64,000 nt of DNA from the NCBI GenBank assembly GCA_963844435.1, contig CAWJOG010000025.1, positions 1 through 64,000 of the forward strand, in the 5' to 3' direction. Within the stretch, counting starts at the first letter, position 1, and each line of letters starts with the position of its first letter. Positions 8,194 to 18,825 of this stretch are shown piece after piece. The notes under the pieces are model-generated. The model was not told the DNA's origin, did no database searches, and worked only from the letters and a program-made list of their open reading frames with translations. The stretch comes from JBDSLU01 sp963844435. Lineage in GTDB: Bacteria; Acidobacteriota; Vicinamibacteria; Vicinamibacterales; Vicinamibacteraceae. The translations under genes and the position numbers were made by a program.

Positions 8194-10662
8194 ATGGACA
8201 TCTTCCGGCGCGATCTCGGGCTGGCGCGTTCGCGGCCTCCGCCAGGCGCCCGGCGTCACGGCGGCGGTGGTGGTGATGCTGGCGCTCGCCATCGGCGCGA
8301 CCGCTGGTGTGTCGAGCGTGGTCCACGCCGCGCTGCAACGGCCGCTCCCCTACTTCGACGTCGATCGGTGGGCGGACCTCTACGAGCGCCCGATCAACGA
8401 AGGCCTCGAGAACACGCTGTCGGTATCGATTCCCAACTACCGCGACTGGCGCGACGGCAGCCGCGCGTTCGCGGCGATGGTCCTGTGGCGGCCGTGGAGC
8501 TTCAACCTGGCCGGCGACGACCAGGCGCCGGAGCGGCTGCGCGCGACGATCGTCACGCCCAACCTGTTCGCCGCGCTGCGCCTCGTCCCGGCAGCCGGGC
8601 GGCTGCTGCAGGACAGCGACGAACCCCTCGATCGCCGCGTCGTGTTCATCAGCCATCGGCTGTGGCAGCGCCGCTACGGTGGCGATCCGGCCATCGTCGG
8701 CCAGGCGATCCGCTTGAACCACGTGCCGCACACCGTGGTCGGCGTGGCGCCTGCCGGGTTCACGTTCCCGCTCGACGGCCCGGTCGACGTGTGGGTCCCG
8801 GACTCCATGCGCGCCATCGCGAGCGACGCCTACCGCGACGCGCGCGGCATGCAGGTGTCGGCGCTGCTCCGCGACGGCGCCACGTGGGACGAGGCGCGCG
8901 CCGAGATGGACCGCATCGCGGCCCGCCTGGCCGCCACCCATCCCGAGGACCGCGGCTTCGGCGTGACGATCACGCCGATGCGCGAGTCGCTGGCCGGGGA
9001 CATCCGCGGGCCGCTGGTGACGCTGCTCGCCGCGCTCGGCCTGATCGTGCTGCTGATCGCCGTCAACCTCGCCAACCTGCAGCTCGTGCGGCTGGACGGC
9101 CGCCGCCACGAGTTCGCGGTCCGGGCCGCGCTCGGCGCCTCCCGGTCGCGCCTGATCCGCCAGGCGGTGGCCGAGAGCGCGCGTGCTCGCCGCGGCCGCG
9201 GCCGCGCTCGGCCTGCTCCTCGCACCGATCGCGGTGCGCGGCCTGCTGGCGTTCGTGCCGGCCGGCGAGCTGGCCTGGCTCGAGGTCCGGCCCGACGCGA
9301 CGATGGTCCTCGCCGCGATCGGCGTGGCGGCGGCGGTGACGCTGCTGGCCGGCGTGCTCCCCGTGGTGCGCGGGTTCGGCGCCGACCTCTCGGTGACGCT
9401 GGCGCGCGCCATCCGCGGCACCGCCGGCGACATCGACCGGGCGCCGTCTGCGGCAGGCCTCGATCGTCGCCCAGCTGGCGCTGTCGCTCGCGCTGCTGGT
9501 GAGCGCCGCGCTCGTGATCCAGACGTTCATCCGGCTGCGGGCCGTCGATCCGGGCTTCGATGCGGCCGGCCGCATGACGCTGTCGTACTTCGCGCCGCGG
9601 GCCCGCTACGCCGACGCGGGCCGGCTCGTGGCGCTGGTCGATCGCGTGCGCGAGGAGATCGGGCGCGTGCCGGGTGTGCGCGCGGTGGGCGTCGCCCAGG
9701 CCCTGCCGTTCGCGCCCGGCGTCGTCTGGCTGCAGGCGCTGACGCGCGACGATCCGCGCGGCGTCGCCAACCTCGGGGCGCTGCCGCACGTGCACTACAA
9801 CGTCGTCAGCGCCGGCTACGCCGAGGCGCTCGGCGTCCCGACCAAGGCGGGGCGGACCTTCGACGCCACCGACACCGCCGGCAGCCTGCCGGTGGTGGTC
9901 ATCAACGAGGCGCTGGCCCGACGCTTCTTCCCCGGCCAGGATCCGATCGGCCAGTCGCTGTGGGTCGGGCACGCGCAGGCCTTGCCGACCCTGCCGCGTC
10001 GGATCATCGTCGGCGTCGTCGGCGACGCGCGGTGGAGCGGGCTCGACGAACCGGCCGGGCCCGAAGCCTGGGTGCCGTATGCGCAGCAGGCCGGCACCGA
10101 GGACATCCTGCGCACGATGTTCCTCGTGTTCCATGCCGCGGGCGACGCCGAGGCGGCGATGCCGGCGGTGCGGGCGCAGGCCGCCCGCGCCGACCCCGAC
10201 CTGCCGCTGACGTCGGTGCGCTCGCTCGGCAGCCGCATCGACGAGGCGGTGTGGCGGCAGCGGCTCGCCGCAGCCGCGCTCGGCGCGCTCGGGATCGCGG
10301 CGCTCGCCGTCGCGCTGATGGGCGTGCTCGCGGTCACCAGCTACCTCGTGGCGCGGCGGGCACACGAGATGGGCGTGCGCCTCGCGCTGGGCGCGCGGCC
10401 GCGGGCGATCGTCCGTCTGGTGCTGGTCGAGAGCGGCTGGCTGGTGCTGCTTGGAACGAGCCTGGGCGTCCTCGGCGCGCTCGCGATGGGGCGCCTGCTC
10501 TCGACGATGCTCTACGGCGTCGCGACCACCGACGCGCCGACCTTTGGCGCGGCCTGCGCCGCCCTCGCGGCCACCGCGATCGCCGCCTGCTATGTGCCGG
10601 CGCGGCGGGCGTCGCGCGTCGATCCACTGGTCACGCTGCGATCCGGCCCGACGGGGGCCTGA
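8194..10662 (+). CDS. ADOP-family MacB/FtsX-type permease (three frameshifts)
   Basis: A duplicated permease of about 820 residues as found in Acidobacteria: first FtsX half with VVVMLALAIGATAGVSSVVH and QRPLPYFDVDR, a MacB periplasmic domain (SIPNYRDWRDGS, VVFISHRLWQRRYGGD, DVWVPDSM), transmembrane bundle LLAALGLIVLLIAVNLANL with LDGRRHEFAVRAALGASRSR, then a second copy ending LVARRAHEMGVRLALGARPR, LSTMLYGV and PARRASRVDPLVTLR. The reading frame steps by one near 8232, 9176 and 9445, each time in the same direction, returning to the original frame. No ATP-binding partner lies nearby, as usual for this orphan family, which is often controlled by PadR-type repressors; the palindrome cluster upstream may be its operator. 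Confidence 0.85.
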
Positions 10663-10687
10663 GACCGCCGGAGGCTCCGCGTGGCGT

Positions 10688-11473
10688 TCACGTCCGTGGC
10701 GGAACTGGCTTCACCAGCAGCTGGCGGGCGTAGAGCAGCGCGAAGCCTTCCCGCTGGACGTTCTGCTGCGACTTCGAGCCGGGCTGCGTGACGACCACGC
10801 CGATGGTGCAGCCGGCCGCGGCTGCGTCCATGAGACGGGCGCGCAGCAGCGCCGTCTGCACGCCGCGGCGGCGGAAGCGCGGCAGCGTCCCGGCGCCGCT
10901 GAACTGCGCGACCTCGCCGTCCAGCCGCAGCGAGCCGCCGCCGGCGATCGCGCCGTCGACGCGGGCGACGTAGCCGCGAAAGCCGTCCGCGCTCATCGTG
11001 ATGTCGAACCAGCGGCGGATCTCGGCGGGCGGCGGGATCGCGTCGCCGCCCACGCCGCCGACGTCCGGCGAGGCGAACGCCTCGACCATCACGTCGCCGA
11101 GCGTCTGCACCTCGTCCGGGGCGGCGACGTCGATGGCGACGCCCTCGGGCAGCGCCGCGATCGCCGCGCCGAGCGGATGTCCGAGCACGTGCTCGAAGCC
11201 GGCGGGCCGGTAGCCGCGGGCGGCCAGCTGCGCGTGCACGGCCGGCTCGGCGAGCACCGAGACCTCGGCCTGCAGCGGCGTGTCGCAGGCGGCGAACCGC
11301 GCCTCCACGTCGTCGAGGACGCCGGCATCGAGCGCCTCGCCGAAGCCGATGCCGATCATCTTGTTGGTCGGCGACCCCGGGCCGGCGTAGATGGCGGCGC
11401 CGCGCCCGACGGGGACGACGAACGGCCGCAGGGTGGCGTCCCACGCCGCGGCGCCGTTCGCGATCGCGATCAT
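10688..11473 (-). CDS. GNAT-family N-acetyltransferase
   Basis: 261 residues. The C-terminal half carries the acetyl-CoA loop GAGTLPRFRRRGVQTALLRARL, which fits the R/Q-x-x-G-x-G/A pattern of motif A, and a GFALLYARQLLVKP end typical of GNAT enzymes. The N-terminal half looks like a second, degenerate GNAT copy. Substrate unknown. It is followed by nothing on its strand and preceded by the second acyl-CoA dehydrogenase gene, 58 bases away, so the two may be co-transcribed. Confidence 0.8.
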   Translation of the reverse strand: MIAIANGAAAWDATLRPFVVPVGRGAAIYAGPGSPTNKMIGIGFGEALDAGVLDDVEARFAACDTPLQAEVSVLAEPAVHAQLAARGYRPAGFEHVLGHPLGAAIAALPEGVAIDVAAPDEVQTLGDVMVEAFASPDVGGVGGDAIPPPAEIRRWFDITMSADGFRGYVARVDGAIAGGGSLRLDGEVAQFSGAGTLPRFRRRGVQTALLRARLMDAAAAGCTIGVVVTQPGSKSQQNVQREGFALLYARQLLVKPVPPRT

Positions 11474-11531
11474 CTGCCGCGCTTCGGCCGATCGATCAAC
11501 GCCGCGAGATCCGCCGGACAGAACATCGTCG

Positions 11532-12674
11532 CTACGCCTCGAGCACGTGCGCCGCGATGATCATCCGCTGGACCTCGGATGTCCCCTGATAGAGCTCCGC
11601 GCCGCGCACGTCGCGGAACAGGCGCTCGACCCGCGAGCCGCGCCGATAGCCCGCCGAGGCCAGGATCTGCATGGCCTTGTCCGCGGCCCGGTGCGCCGCT
11701 TCCGAAGCGAACAGCTTGGCCATCGCCGCCTCGGATGCGACCCGCGCCTGCGTCGTGCGGGCCGCCGCGGCGCGCAGCGTCAGCATCCGCGCGGCGTCGA
11801 GCTCGGTGGCCATGTCGGCGAGCATCCACTGGATCGCCTGGTAGTTGGCGATCGGCTGGCCGAAGGTGTGGCGGGCCTTGGCGTAGGCCAGCGCCTCGTC
11901 GAGCGCGGCCTGGCCGACGCCGAGCGCCTGCGCCGCGATGGCGACGCGCCCGCTCTCGAGGGCCAGGCGGGCCAGCGCGAAGCCCTTGCCGGGCGCGCCG
12001 AGCAGCTGATCGGAATCGACGCGGACGTCGGCGAAGTCGAGGTCCATGCAGCCGAGCCCGCGGACGCCGAGGGCATCGGCGCGGGCACGACGCGTGATGC
12101 CCTTGGCGTCGCCGGGCACGATGAACGCGCTGATGCCGCGGCTGGCCACGTCGGGCTGGGCGGCGCCGAACACGATCAGCAGATCGGCCGCGGCCGCGTT
12201 GGCCACCCACACCTTCTGCCCGACCAGCCGGAAGCCGAACCCGTCGTGCGTGATCCGCGTGTGCTGGTTGGCGGCGTCGGTGCCGGCGTGCTCCTCGGAC
12301 AGCGCGAACGCGCCGACGGCGGAGCCGCGCGCAATCGGCCGCAGCCAGCGCGTCTTCTGCTCCTCGGTGCCGTGCGCCAGCAGCGGCTCGGCGACGAGTG
12401 AGTTGTTGACCGCCAGGATCACCGCGACGGTGGCGCTGGCCCGCGACACGATCTCGATGGCCAGCGTGTAGGCGACGGCGTCCAGGCCGCGCCCGCCCCA
12501 CGCCTCGGGGATGGTGACGCCCATCAGGCCGATCGCGCCGGCGCGCGCGACCAGATCGCGCGGGAAGGCGTCCGAGTCGTCGATGGCGGCGGCGCGCGGC
12601 GCCACTTCGTCGTCGGCGAAGCGCCGCACCTCGTCGAGAAAGGCCTGCTGCTCGGCGGAGAGATCGAGATCCAC
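11532..12674 (-). CDS. Acyl-CoA dehydrogenase
   Basis: 380 residues, GTG start directly before DLDLSAEQQAFLDEVRRF. Shows AFALSEEHAGTDAA, KVWVANAA, the domain signature RHTFGQPIANYQAIQWMLADM and the C-terminal LFRDVRGAELYQGTSEVQRMII with the catalytic Glu equivalent altered to LYQGTSE, where Gln replaces the usual Glu of the short-chain enzymes. The base may therefore sit elsewhere or the enzyme may be impaired. Same strand as, and just upstream of, the GNAT gene. Confidence 0.88.
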   Translation of the reverse strand: MDLDLSAEQQAFLDEVRRFADDEVAPRAAAIDDSDAFPRDLVARAGAIGLMGVTIPEAWGGRGLDAVAYTLAIEIVSRASATVAVILAVNNSLVAEPLLAHGTEEQKTRWLRPIARGSAVGAFALSEEHAGTDAANQHTRITHDGFGFRLVGQKVWVANAAAADLLIVFGAAQPDVASRGISAFIVPGDAKGITRRARADALGVRGLGCMDLDFADVRVDSDQLLGAPGKGFALARLALESGRVAIAAQALGVGQAALDEALAYAKARHTFGQPIANYQAIQWMLADMATELDAARMLTLRAAAARTTQARVASEAAMAKLFASEAAHRAADKAMQILASAGYRRGSRVERLFRDVRGAELYQGTSEVQRMIIAAHVLEA

Positions 12675-12730
12675 GTCGCCTCCGGGTCGGTCGGACGGAT
12701 CGAGTCTGGTCGGGTCGCGCCGCGTCCGCG

Positions 12731-13219
12731 CTACGGCGCCGGTGCCGGCGTCGCGAACAGCGGCCGCAGCCGGGCCACCGTCTGCTCGAGGGTCTCGGGC
12801 AGGACGCGCATCTCGGCCACGACGGTCATGAAGTTGGTATCGCCGTTCCAGCGCGGCACGAGATGGACGTGCAGGTGATCGGCGACGCCGGCGCCGGCGG
12901 CGCGCCCGAGATTCAGGCCGACGTTGATGCCATGCGGCGCGTAGGCCGTCGTCAGCACGCGCTCGGTGTCGCGCACCAGCGTGATCAGCTCGGACAGCTC
13001 GTCGGCGGTGGCGTCGCCGAGCGAGGCGATGTGCCGCCGCGGGATCACCATCACGTGACCGTTGTTGTAGGGGAAGAGGTTGAGGATGACGAACGCGCTG
13101 GTGCCGCGGTGGACGACGAGCGGGTCGTCACTGGTCGCCGCGCGGCAGAACACGCACCCGTCACCGACGGTGCCACCGGTCACGTAGGCCAGCCTCCAGG
13201 GAGTCCAGAGTCGTTGCAC
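12731..13219 (-). CDS. HIT-family nucleotide-binding hydrolase or AP4A phosphorylase-like protein
   Basis: 162 residues, GTG start. CVFCRA is the zinc/dimer motif of the long HIT subgroup, and HLHVHLVPRW is the histidine triad whose middle His forms the nucleotidyl intermediate; LNLFPYNNGHVMVIPRRH is also characteristic. Members of this Fhit/AP4A-phosphorylase-like branch act on dinucleoside polyphosphates or nucleoside phosphoramidates. The exact substrate cannot be read from sequence. Confidence 0.88.
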   Translation of the reverse strand: MQRLWTPWRLAYVTGGTVGDGCVFCRAATSDDPLVVHRGTSAFVILNLFPYNNGHVMVIPRRHIASLGDATADELSELITLVRDTERVLTTAYAPHGINVGLNLGRAAGAGVADHLHVHLVPRWNGDTNFMTVVAEMRVLPETLEQTVARLRPLFATPAPAP

Positions 13220-13271
13220 GCGCGTCGATCCTCGATCGATCCGGGCATCCGCCGGCGCCAGGGGCGCGCGA

Positions 13272-13658
13272 TCAGGAAGCCGTGTCGGGCGTCGGCGGAG
13301 TGCCCGTCTCCGGCGGCCCGTCCGAGCGGCCGCCGGCGTCCGCGGCGGGCGCGTCCAGGCCGTCGGCGTCCCGGTTGAGCAGGTCCTTCAGCTCCTTGCC
13401 GGGCTTGAAGTACGGGACCTTCTTCGGCGGCACGTCGACCTTGTCGCCGGTCTTGGGGTTGCGGCCCTTGCGCGGCTCGCGCTGGCGCAGCCTGAAGCTG
13501 CCGAAGCCGCGCAGCTCGATCTTCTCGCCGCGGTGCAGGGCATCGATGATGCTCTGGAACACCGTCTCGACGATGACTTCGGAGTGTTTCTTGGTGAGGT
13601 CGGAGACGCGCGAGACTTCCTCGACGAGCTCCGCTTTCGTCATGCTGCCGGTGGACAT
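13272..13658 (-). CDS. Integration host factor beta-type / HU-family DNA-bending protein
   Basis: 128 residues. MTKAELVEEVSRVS, the signature GFGSFRLRQREPRKGRNPKTGD and VPYFKPGKELKDLL are those of the IHF-beta/HU family, with the beta arm Arg-Asn-Pro tip that intercalates DNA. The C-terminal 35 residues are an Asp/Gly/Pro-rich extension not present in classical IHF. An internal ATG at 13643 before TKAEL would give a protein starting exactly like IHF-beta and may be the true start. It lies downstream of rpsA on the same strand, the order seen in many bacteria (rpsA-ihfB). Confidence 0.88.
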   Translation of the reverse strand: MSTGSMTKAELVEEVSRVSDLTKKHSEVIVETVFQSIIDALHRGEKIELRGFGSFRLRQREPRKGRNPKTGDKVDVPPKKVPYFKPGKELKDLLNRDADGLDAPAADAGGRSDGPPETGTPPTPDTAS

Positions 13659-13688
13659 GAAGAAGGCCCTCTGCGATACATCTGCGAC

Positions 13689-13724
13689 GCGCCCGAGCCC
13701 GGAATTGCCGGGACTCGGACGCGC
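13689..13724 (-). terminator. Long hairpin between rpsA and the IHF gene
   Basis: An inverted repeat built from GCGC-CCGAG-CCCGG, loop AATTG and the complementary CCGGG-A-CTCGG-ACGCGC gives a stem of about 15 pairs with one bulge. It lies 15 bases after the rpsA stop on the minus strand and 30 bases before the IHF start, without a T-run. It may attenuate or process the rpsA-ihf transcript. Confidence 0.45.
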
Positions 13725-13739
13725 GGGACAGGCTACAGC

Positions 13740-15512
<1,773 letters not shown>

Positions 15513-15685
15513 TGCGCGCGAGTCCTTCCTTGACGAACGGTGCCGGTCTTTGCAGCGGCCGGCGCGCTGAGATGTGGTCGCGGGAAAAATGGTCGCGGCG
15601 ATCGAGGCCGCGAGCGGTCGGCCCGACGGGCTCCCCACTTGCGGACGACGTCTGTTGCGGCTATCTTTGCAGCGCCAAGCAGAAG

Positions 15686-15715
15686 AGTCTACAAAACTTA
15701 CGCGCTTCTTGTCAA
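15686..15715 (-). promoter_or_regulatory. Sigma-70-type promoter of rpsA
   Basis: On the minus strand TTGACA (15710-15715), an 18-base spacer and TAGACT (15686-15691) form a near-consensus promoter, rare in such GC-rich DNA. The predicted start near 15680 leaves a leader of about 165 nt before rpsA. Confidence 0.7.
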
Positions 15716-15798
15716 CGAACCAACCGGGCGTGTCTCGGGCTGTGTCTCGGGCTGGTCTGGGCCTTTGTCTGGGCGGCCAAACCTCAGGGGATCTGGCG

Positions 15799-16608
15799 AT
15801 GGCGAAACGAAAGATGGCGGGGCGCAAGCCGGTCGTGAAGAAGGCGAGCAAGCCAGCGAAGAAGGCGGGGGGGGCCGCCCGACGGGGGGCGCCGGCGGCT
15901 GCGAAGAAGGCCGCTCCGAAGAAGGCGGCCGCCAGGAAGGCGAAAAAGGCCGTCTCGAAGAAGGCCGGGGCGAAGAAGGCGGCGCCGAGGAAGGCCGCGG
16001 CCAGGAAGATCGTGGCGCGGAAGCCCACGCCGAAGAAGAACGCTCCGAAGAAGGCCGCTCCGAAGAAGGCAGCACCCAGGAAGGCCGCGCCGAAGAAGGC
16101 GGCCGCCCGCAAGATCCCGGTCCGACGGGCGGCGCCCACCCTCAAGAAGCCCGCGCGGGTGGTCGGCCCGATCGCCAGGACCGCGCCGAAGAAGGCTGGC
16201 TTGAAGAAGGCGGGCGGCAAGCGATCCGGCCCGGCCCGGGCCGGCAACACCGCCCCCATCCGCGGCGCCATCCCGTCGTCACTCGGCATGTCCGGCGGCT
16301 CCTCCTCGTCGGCACGCACCGGCCGTGAGGAGCTCCTCCAGCACATCAAGGAACACAACGAGACCAGCCCGGCCATCACCGCCGGCGACGTCGACGCCGA
16401 TTGGCAGCTGGCCTACAGCAGCGGCGACGAGGCCCCCGGCGGCGACAACCCGACGCCGGACCAGGACGTCGTCGACGAGATTGGCGAGGCGCTGGGCGTC
16501 AACTACGAGGACGGCGAGGAGCTGAAGGGCGCGGCCAAGATCGAGGCCCGGGACAAGCACCGCTGGGAGCTCGACCCCGCCTCGAAGGACGACTTCGAAG
16601 ACTCCTGA
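15799..16608 (+). CDS. Histone H1-like Lys/Ala-rich protein with C-terminal DUF6335-like domain
   Basis: 269 residues in two parts. Residues 1-150 are a basic tail of PKKAA, RKAA and KKA repeats like bacterial histone H1 proteins (HctB/AlgP type) that coat DNA. From about residue 165 the protein becomes acidic and ordered: SPAITAGDVDADWQLAYSS, GDNPTPDQDVVDEIGEALG and KHRWELDPASKDDF are close to the short domain known mostly from cyanobacteria (DUF6335). The ATG at 15799 is used, behind AGGGGA. Divergent from rpsA. The upstream 60 bases contain two TGTCTCGGGCTG copies. Inferred to be a nucleoid protein; the acidic domain has no known function. Confidence 0.8.
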   Translation: MAKRKMAGRKPVVKKASKPAKKAGGAARRGAPAAAKKAAPKKAAARKAKKAVSKKAGAKKAAPRKAAARKIVARKPTPKKNAPKKAAPKKAAPRKAAPKKAAARKIPVRRAAPTLKKPARVVGPIARTAPKKAGLKKAGGKRSGPARAGNTAPIRGAIPSSLGMSGGSSSSARTGREELLQHIKEHNETSPAITAGDVDADWQLAYSSGDEAPGGDNPTPDQDVVDEIGEALGVNYEDGEELKGAAKIEARDKHRWELDPASKDDFEDS

Positions 16609-16610
16609 TT

Positions 16611-16724
16611 TGCTGCGGCCGGCCTCTCACGGCCGGCCGCGGGGCCGCCCCTTGGGCGTGCGTCCTGCTATGCGCGGCGCTATGCGCGGCGCTGGGCGCG
16701 CCGCGGCGCCCGCCCGCAGGCGGC
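16611..16724 (+). ncRNA. Structured stop-proximal repeat, copy A
   Basis: Begins just after the stop of the H1-like gene. Hairpin 1 pairs GCGGCCGGCC with GGCCGGCCGC around the loop TCTCAC (16615-16640). The second domain is closed by GCCGCC/GGCGGC (16644 and 16719) and holds the core hairpin CGCGGCGC-TGGGC-GCGCCGCG (16685-16705). A 12-base segment (TATGCGCGGCGC) is duplicated ahead of the core. It shares loops and layout with copies B, C and D. Whether it is an RNA element or a REP-like DNA repeat is not known. Confidence 0.7.
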
Positions 16725-16748
16725 ATGTGTGGCGGCCGCCTCGGGGCG

Positions 16749-16754
16749 TACAAT
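16749..16754 (+). promoter_or_regulatory. Possible -10 element of rluB (leaderless start)
   Basis: TACAAT ends six bases before the GTG start at 16761. With normal promoter geometry the transcript would start at the GTG, and there is no Shine-Dalgarno sequence in the short gap. Confidence 0.45.
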
Positions 16755-16760
16755 CCCCGC

Positions 16761-17705
16761 GTGCAGGAAAGACTTCAGAAAATACTCTCGGGGGCCGGCG
16801 TGGTCTCGCGCCGGGCCGCCGAGGGCCTCATCGTCCAGGGCCGGGTGGCCGTCAACGGCACCCCGGTGCTGGATCTCGGCTCCAAGGCCGACCCCCGGAC
16901 CGACACCATCTCCGTCGACGGCAAGAAGATCAAGACCGCCGTCCCGCTGCGCTACGTGCTGGTCAACAAGCCGACCGGCATGGTGACGACGCGCTCCGAT
17001 CCGGAGCGGCGGCGGACGGTGCTCGAGATGATCCCCCCGGACCTCGGCTACCTCTACCCCGTCGGCCGCCTCGACTACGACTCGGAAGGCCTGCTGCTGC
17101 TCACCAACGATGGCGAGCTGGCGGCGCGGCTGATGCACCCGCGGCACGAGGTGCCGAAGGTCTACCGGGCGCGCGTCCGCGGCGTGCCCGACGCGAACGC
17201 CGTCGAACGCCTCAGCCGCGGCATCCCGCTCGACGGCCACCGCACGGCGCCGGCGAGCGTCCGCGTGCTGAAGCGGCTCGACACGCCGCGCGGCTCGGAC
17301 GCGCTCGTCGACATCACGCTGCGTGAAGGCCGCAACCGCCAGGTGCGGCGGATGCTCGAAGCGGTCGGCCATCCGGTGGTCACGCTGTCGCGCGTGCAGT
17401 TCGGTCCGCTCCGCGATCCCGGCCTGAAGGTCGGCCACTCGCGCGAGCTGACGCCGCGCGAGATCAAGGCGCTCCAGGCATCCGCCTTGGCCACGACGCC
17501 GACGCCGCAGGCGAAGGCGGGTCTGGGTGCGCCACAGAAGCGTCGGGACGGGCCGCGAACGCGCGGCTTGGGCGCGCCGAAGCCGCACGAGCCCGCGAAG
17601 GCGGGGGACGCTACAGCGCCCCCGCGGCCCCGACCGCGCGCCAGAAGCGAATCAGCTCCCAGACCTCGCCGGCCGTCGGCGGGCGGTCGACCTCGGCGTG
17701 GGTGA
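16761..17705 (+). CDS. rluB: rRNA pseudouridine synthase, RluB/RsuA family
   Basis: 314 residues. An N-terminal S4 RNA-binding domain (RLQKILSGAGVVSRRAAEGLI, GRVAVNGTP) is followed by the catalytic domain with VNKPTGMVTT, the active-site Asp in PVGRLDYDSEGLLLLTNDG and the C-terminal LREGRNRQVRRMLEAVGHPV. Family members modify 23S position 2605 (RluB) or 16S position 516 (RsuA); the sequence favours RluB. The basic, Pro-rich tail of about 60 residues is extra. The GTG start is chosen because it begins the S4 domain exactly and follows a TACAAT box. Confidence 0.88.
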   Translation: MQERLQKILSGAGVVSRRAAEGLIVQGRVAVNGTPVLDLGSKADPRTDTISVDGKKIKTAVPLRYVLVNKPTGMVTTRSDPERRRTVLEMIPPDLGYLYPVGRLDYDSEGLLLLTNDGELAARLMHPRHEVPKVYRARVRGVPDANAVERLSRGIPLDGHRTAPASVRVLKRLDTPRGSDALVDITLREGRNRQVRRMLEAVGHPVVTLSRVQFGPLRDPGLKVGHSRELTPREIKALQASALATTPTPQAKAGLGAPQKRRDGPRTRGLGAPKPHEPAKAGDATAPPRPRPRARSESAPRPRRPSAGGRPRRG

Positions 17706-18788
17706 TCAGCGAGGTCACCAGCAGGTGAACCGGCGCGGTCCGTTCGAGCACGGTGGCCAGGCGCCGTGACTCGATCGCCGGCACCACGTTGTCGTCGGCG
17801 CCGTGCAGCAGGAACACCGGCGCGGTGACGCTGGTCGAGAGCGCCGGCGACAGCGCCGGATCCTCGGTGAAGGCGTCGACGTGCGGCAGCAGCATCGGGC
17901 CCGAGCGCCGCGACGTTGCGCGTGTTCACGTAGGTCCATCAGCGTGCGTCGACGGCTCGGGCAGCGCCGCGGTCAGCGCCTGAGCGCGCGCTTGAACTCG
18001 ACGGCGGCGGCCTTCTGGTCGACCATCGCCAGGTGCTGACGCGCTGCATGTACGACATGATCGCCGCGCGCAGCGGCGCCGACCTGCTCGGCGGGCACCA
18101 CCTGCTCGGCGGTGTTCATCAGCGCGACGACGACGCCGTAGTCGTGCGGCGCCCGCCTGGTGCCGTCCGGCTGCACGCCCGGTGCACAGGAAGCGCACGA
18201 CGTCGGGCAGGCTCCCGTGCCCGCCGAACGACAGCACGTAGGCGACGTGCGGCGACACGGCTCGGCCGCCCCGCCGCGACGATCGACAGGCCGCCGGCGA
18301 AGCTGACGCCGAAGACGCCGAGACGGCCGTCCGGCGCCAGCGACGCGTTCGGCGCCGACCCAGAGGATCGCGTCCTCGATCGCGTCGGTCAGCTTCGGCG
18401 TGATGCGGTAGTGCAGCAGATCGTCGATCTCGGCGGTGACGACCGGCGTGCCGGCCACGGCGAGGTCGCGCGCCAGCTTCATCAGGCGCGGCTCGTCGAT
18501 GCCCTTGGCGTGGACGCCGCCGGTGAGCAGCACGTGCGCGCTCGCGCCGCGTCGCCGGCTCGTAGATCGCGCACGCGCATGGGCGCCGCTGCGCGCCTGG
18601 ATGGTGGCGTCACGCGTCGTGACCGGCCCGTTCTGGAAGCGGCCGAGACGGTCGAGCCACGGCCCGTGCAGCCCGGCGACGCGGATGACCAGCGACGCCG
18701 CGCGCACGTAGGGCACCGCGGCCCACGCGCCGATCGCGAGCAGCACGACCACGAGAAGGAGGACGGTCCGTTTCCTGGGCAGTCGCAT
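17611..18788 (-). pseudogene. Alpha/beta hydrolase-like membrane-anchored protein, broken by at least four frameshifts
   Basis: The N-terminus is intact: MRLPRKRTVLLLVVVLLAIG is a signal anchor. Recognisable pieces then follow in alternating frames: HVLLTGGVHAKGIDEPRLMK, AEIDDLLHYRITPKLTDAI, DGRLGVFGVSFAGGLSI (nucleophile elbow GVSFAGG), AAHVAYVLSFGGHGSLPDV, VVALMNTAEQVVPAEQV, and finally VFLLHGADDNVVPAIESRRL, the usual Asp/His-side region of the fold. Its tail overlaps the 3' end of rluB by 95 bases on the opposite strand. Either a decaying gene or several sequencing errors in one GC-rich gene; the parts are otherwise well conserved, favouring error. Confidence 0.65.
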
Positions 18789-18813
18789 GGCGCGGTCAGC
18801 GGAGACTGGGAGG

Positions 18814-18819
18814 TAGAAT
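18814..18819 (+). promoter_or_regulatory. Possible -10 element of cmk (leaderless start)
   Basis: TAGAAT ends six bases before the GTG at 18826. GGGAGG overlaps the box on its upstream side but is too far to act as the ribosome-binding site of that GTG, which supports a leaderless reading. Confidence 0.4.
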
Positions 18820-18825
18820 GCGGGC

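Noticed and set aside
15574..15798. N-terminal extension of the H1-like protein, and of rpsA on the other strand through the Lys/Ala repeats
   Set aside because: Ribosome-binding sites and family N-termini place the starts at 15799 and 15512; the extensions are GC-driven open frames.
15840..16200. CRISPR-like or tandem-repeat array
   Set aside because: The regularity is codon-level repetition of PKKAA/RKAA in a coding gene; no constant repeat with variable spacers.
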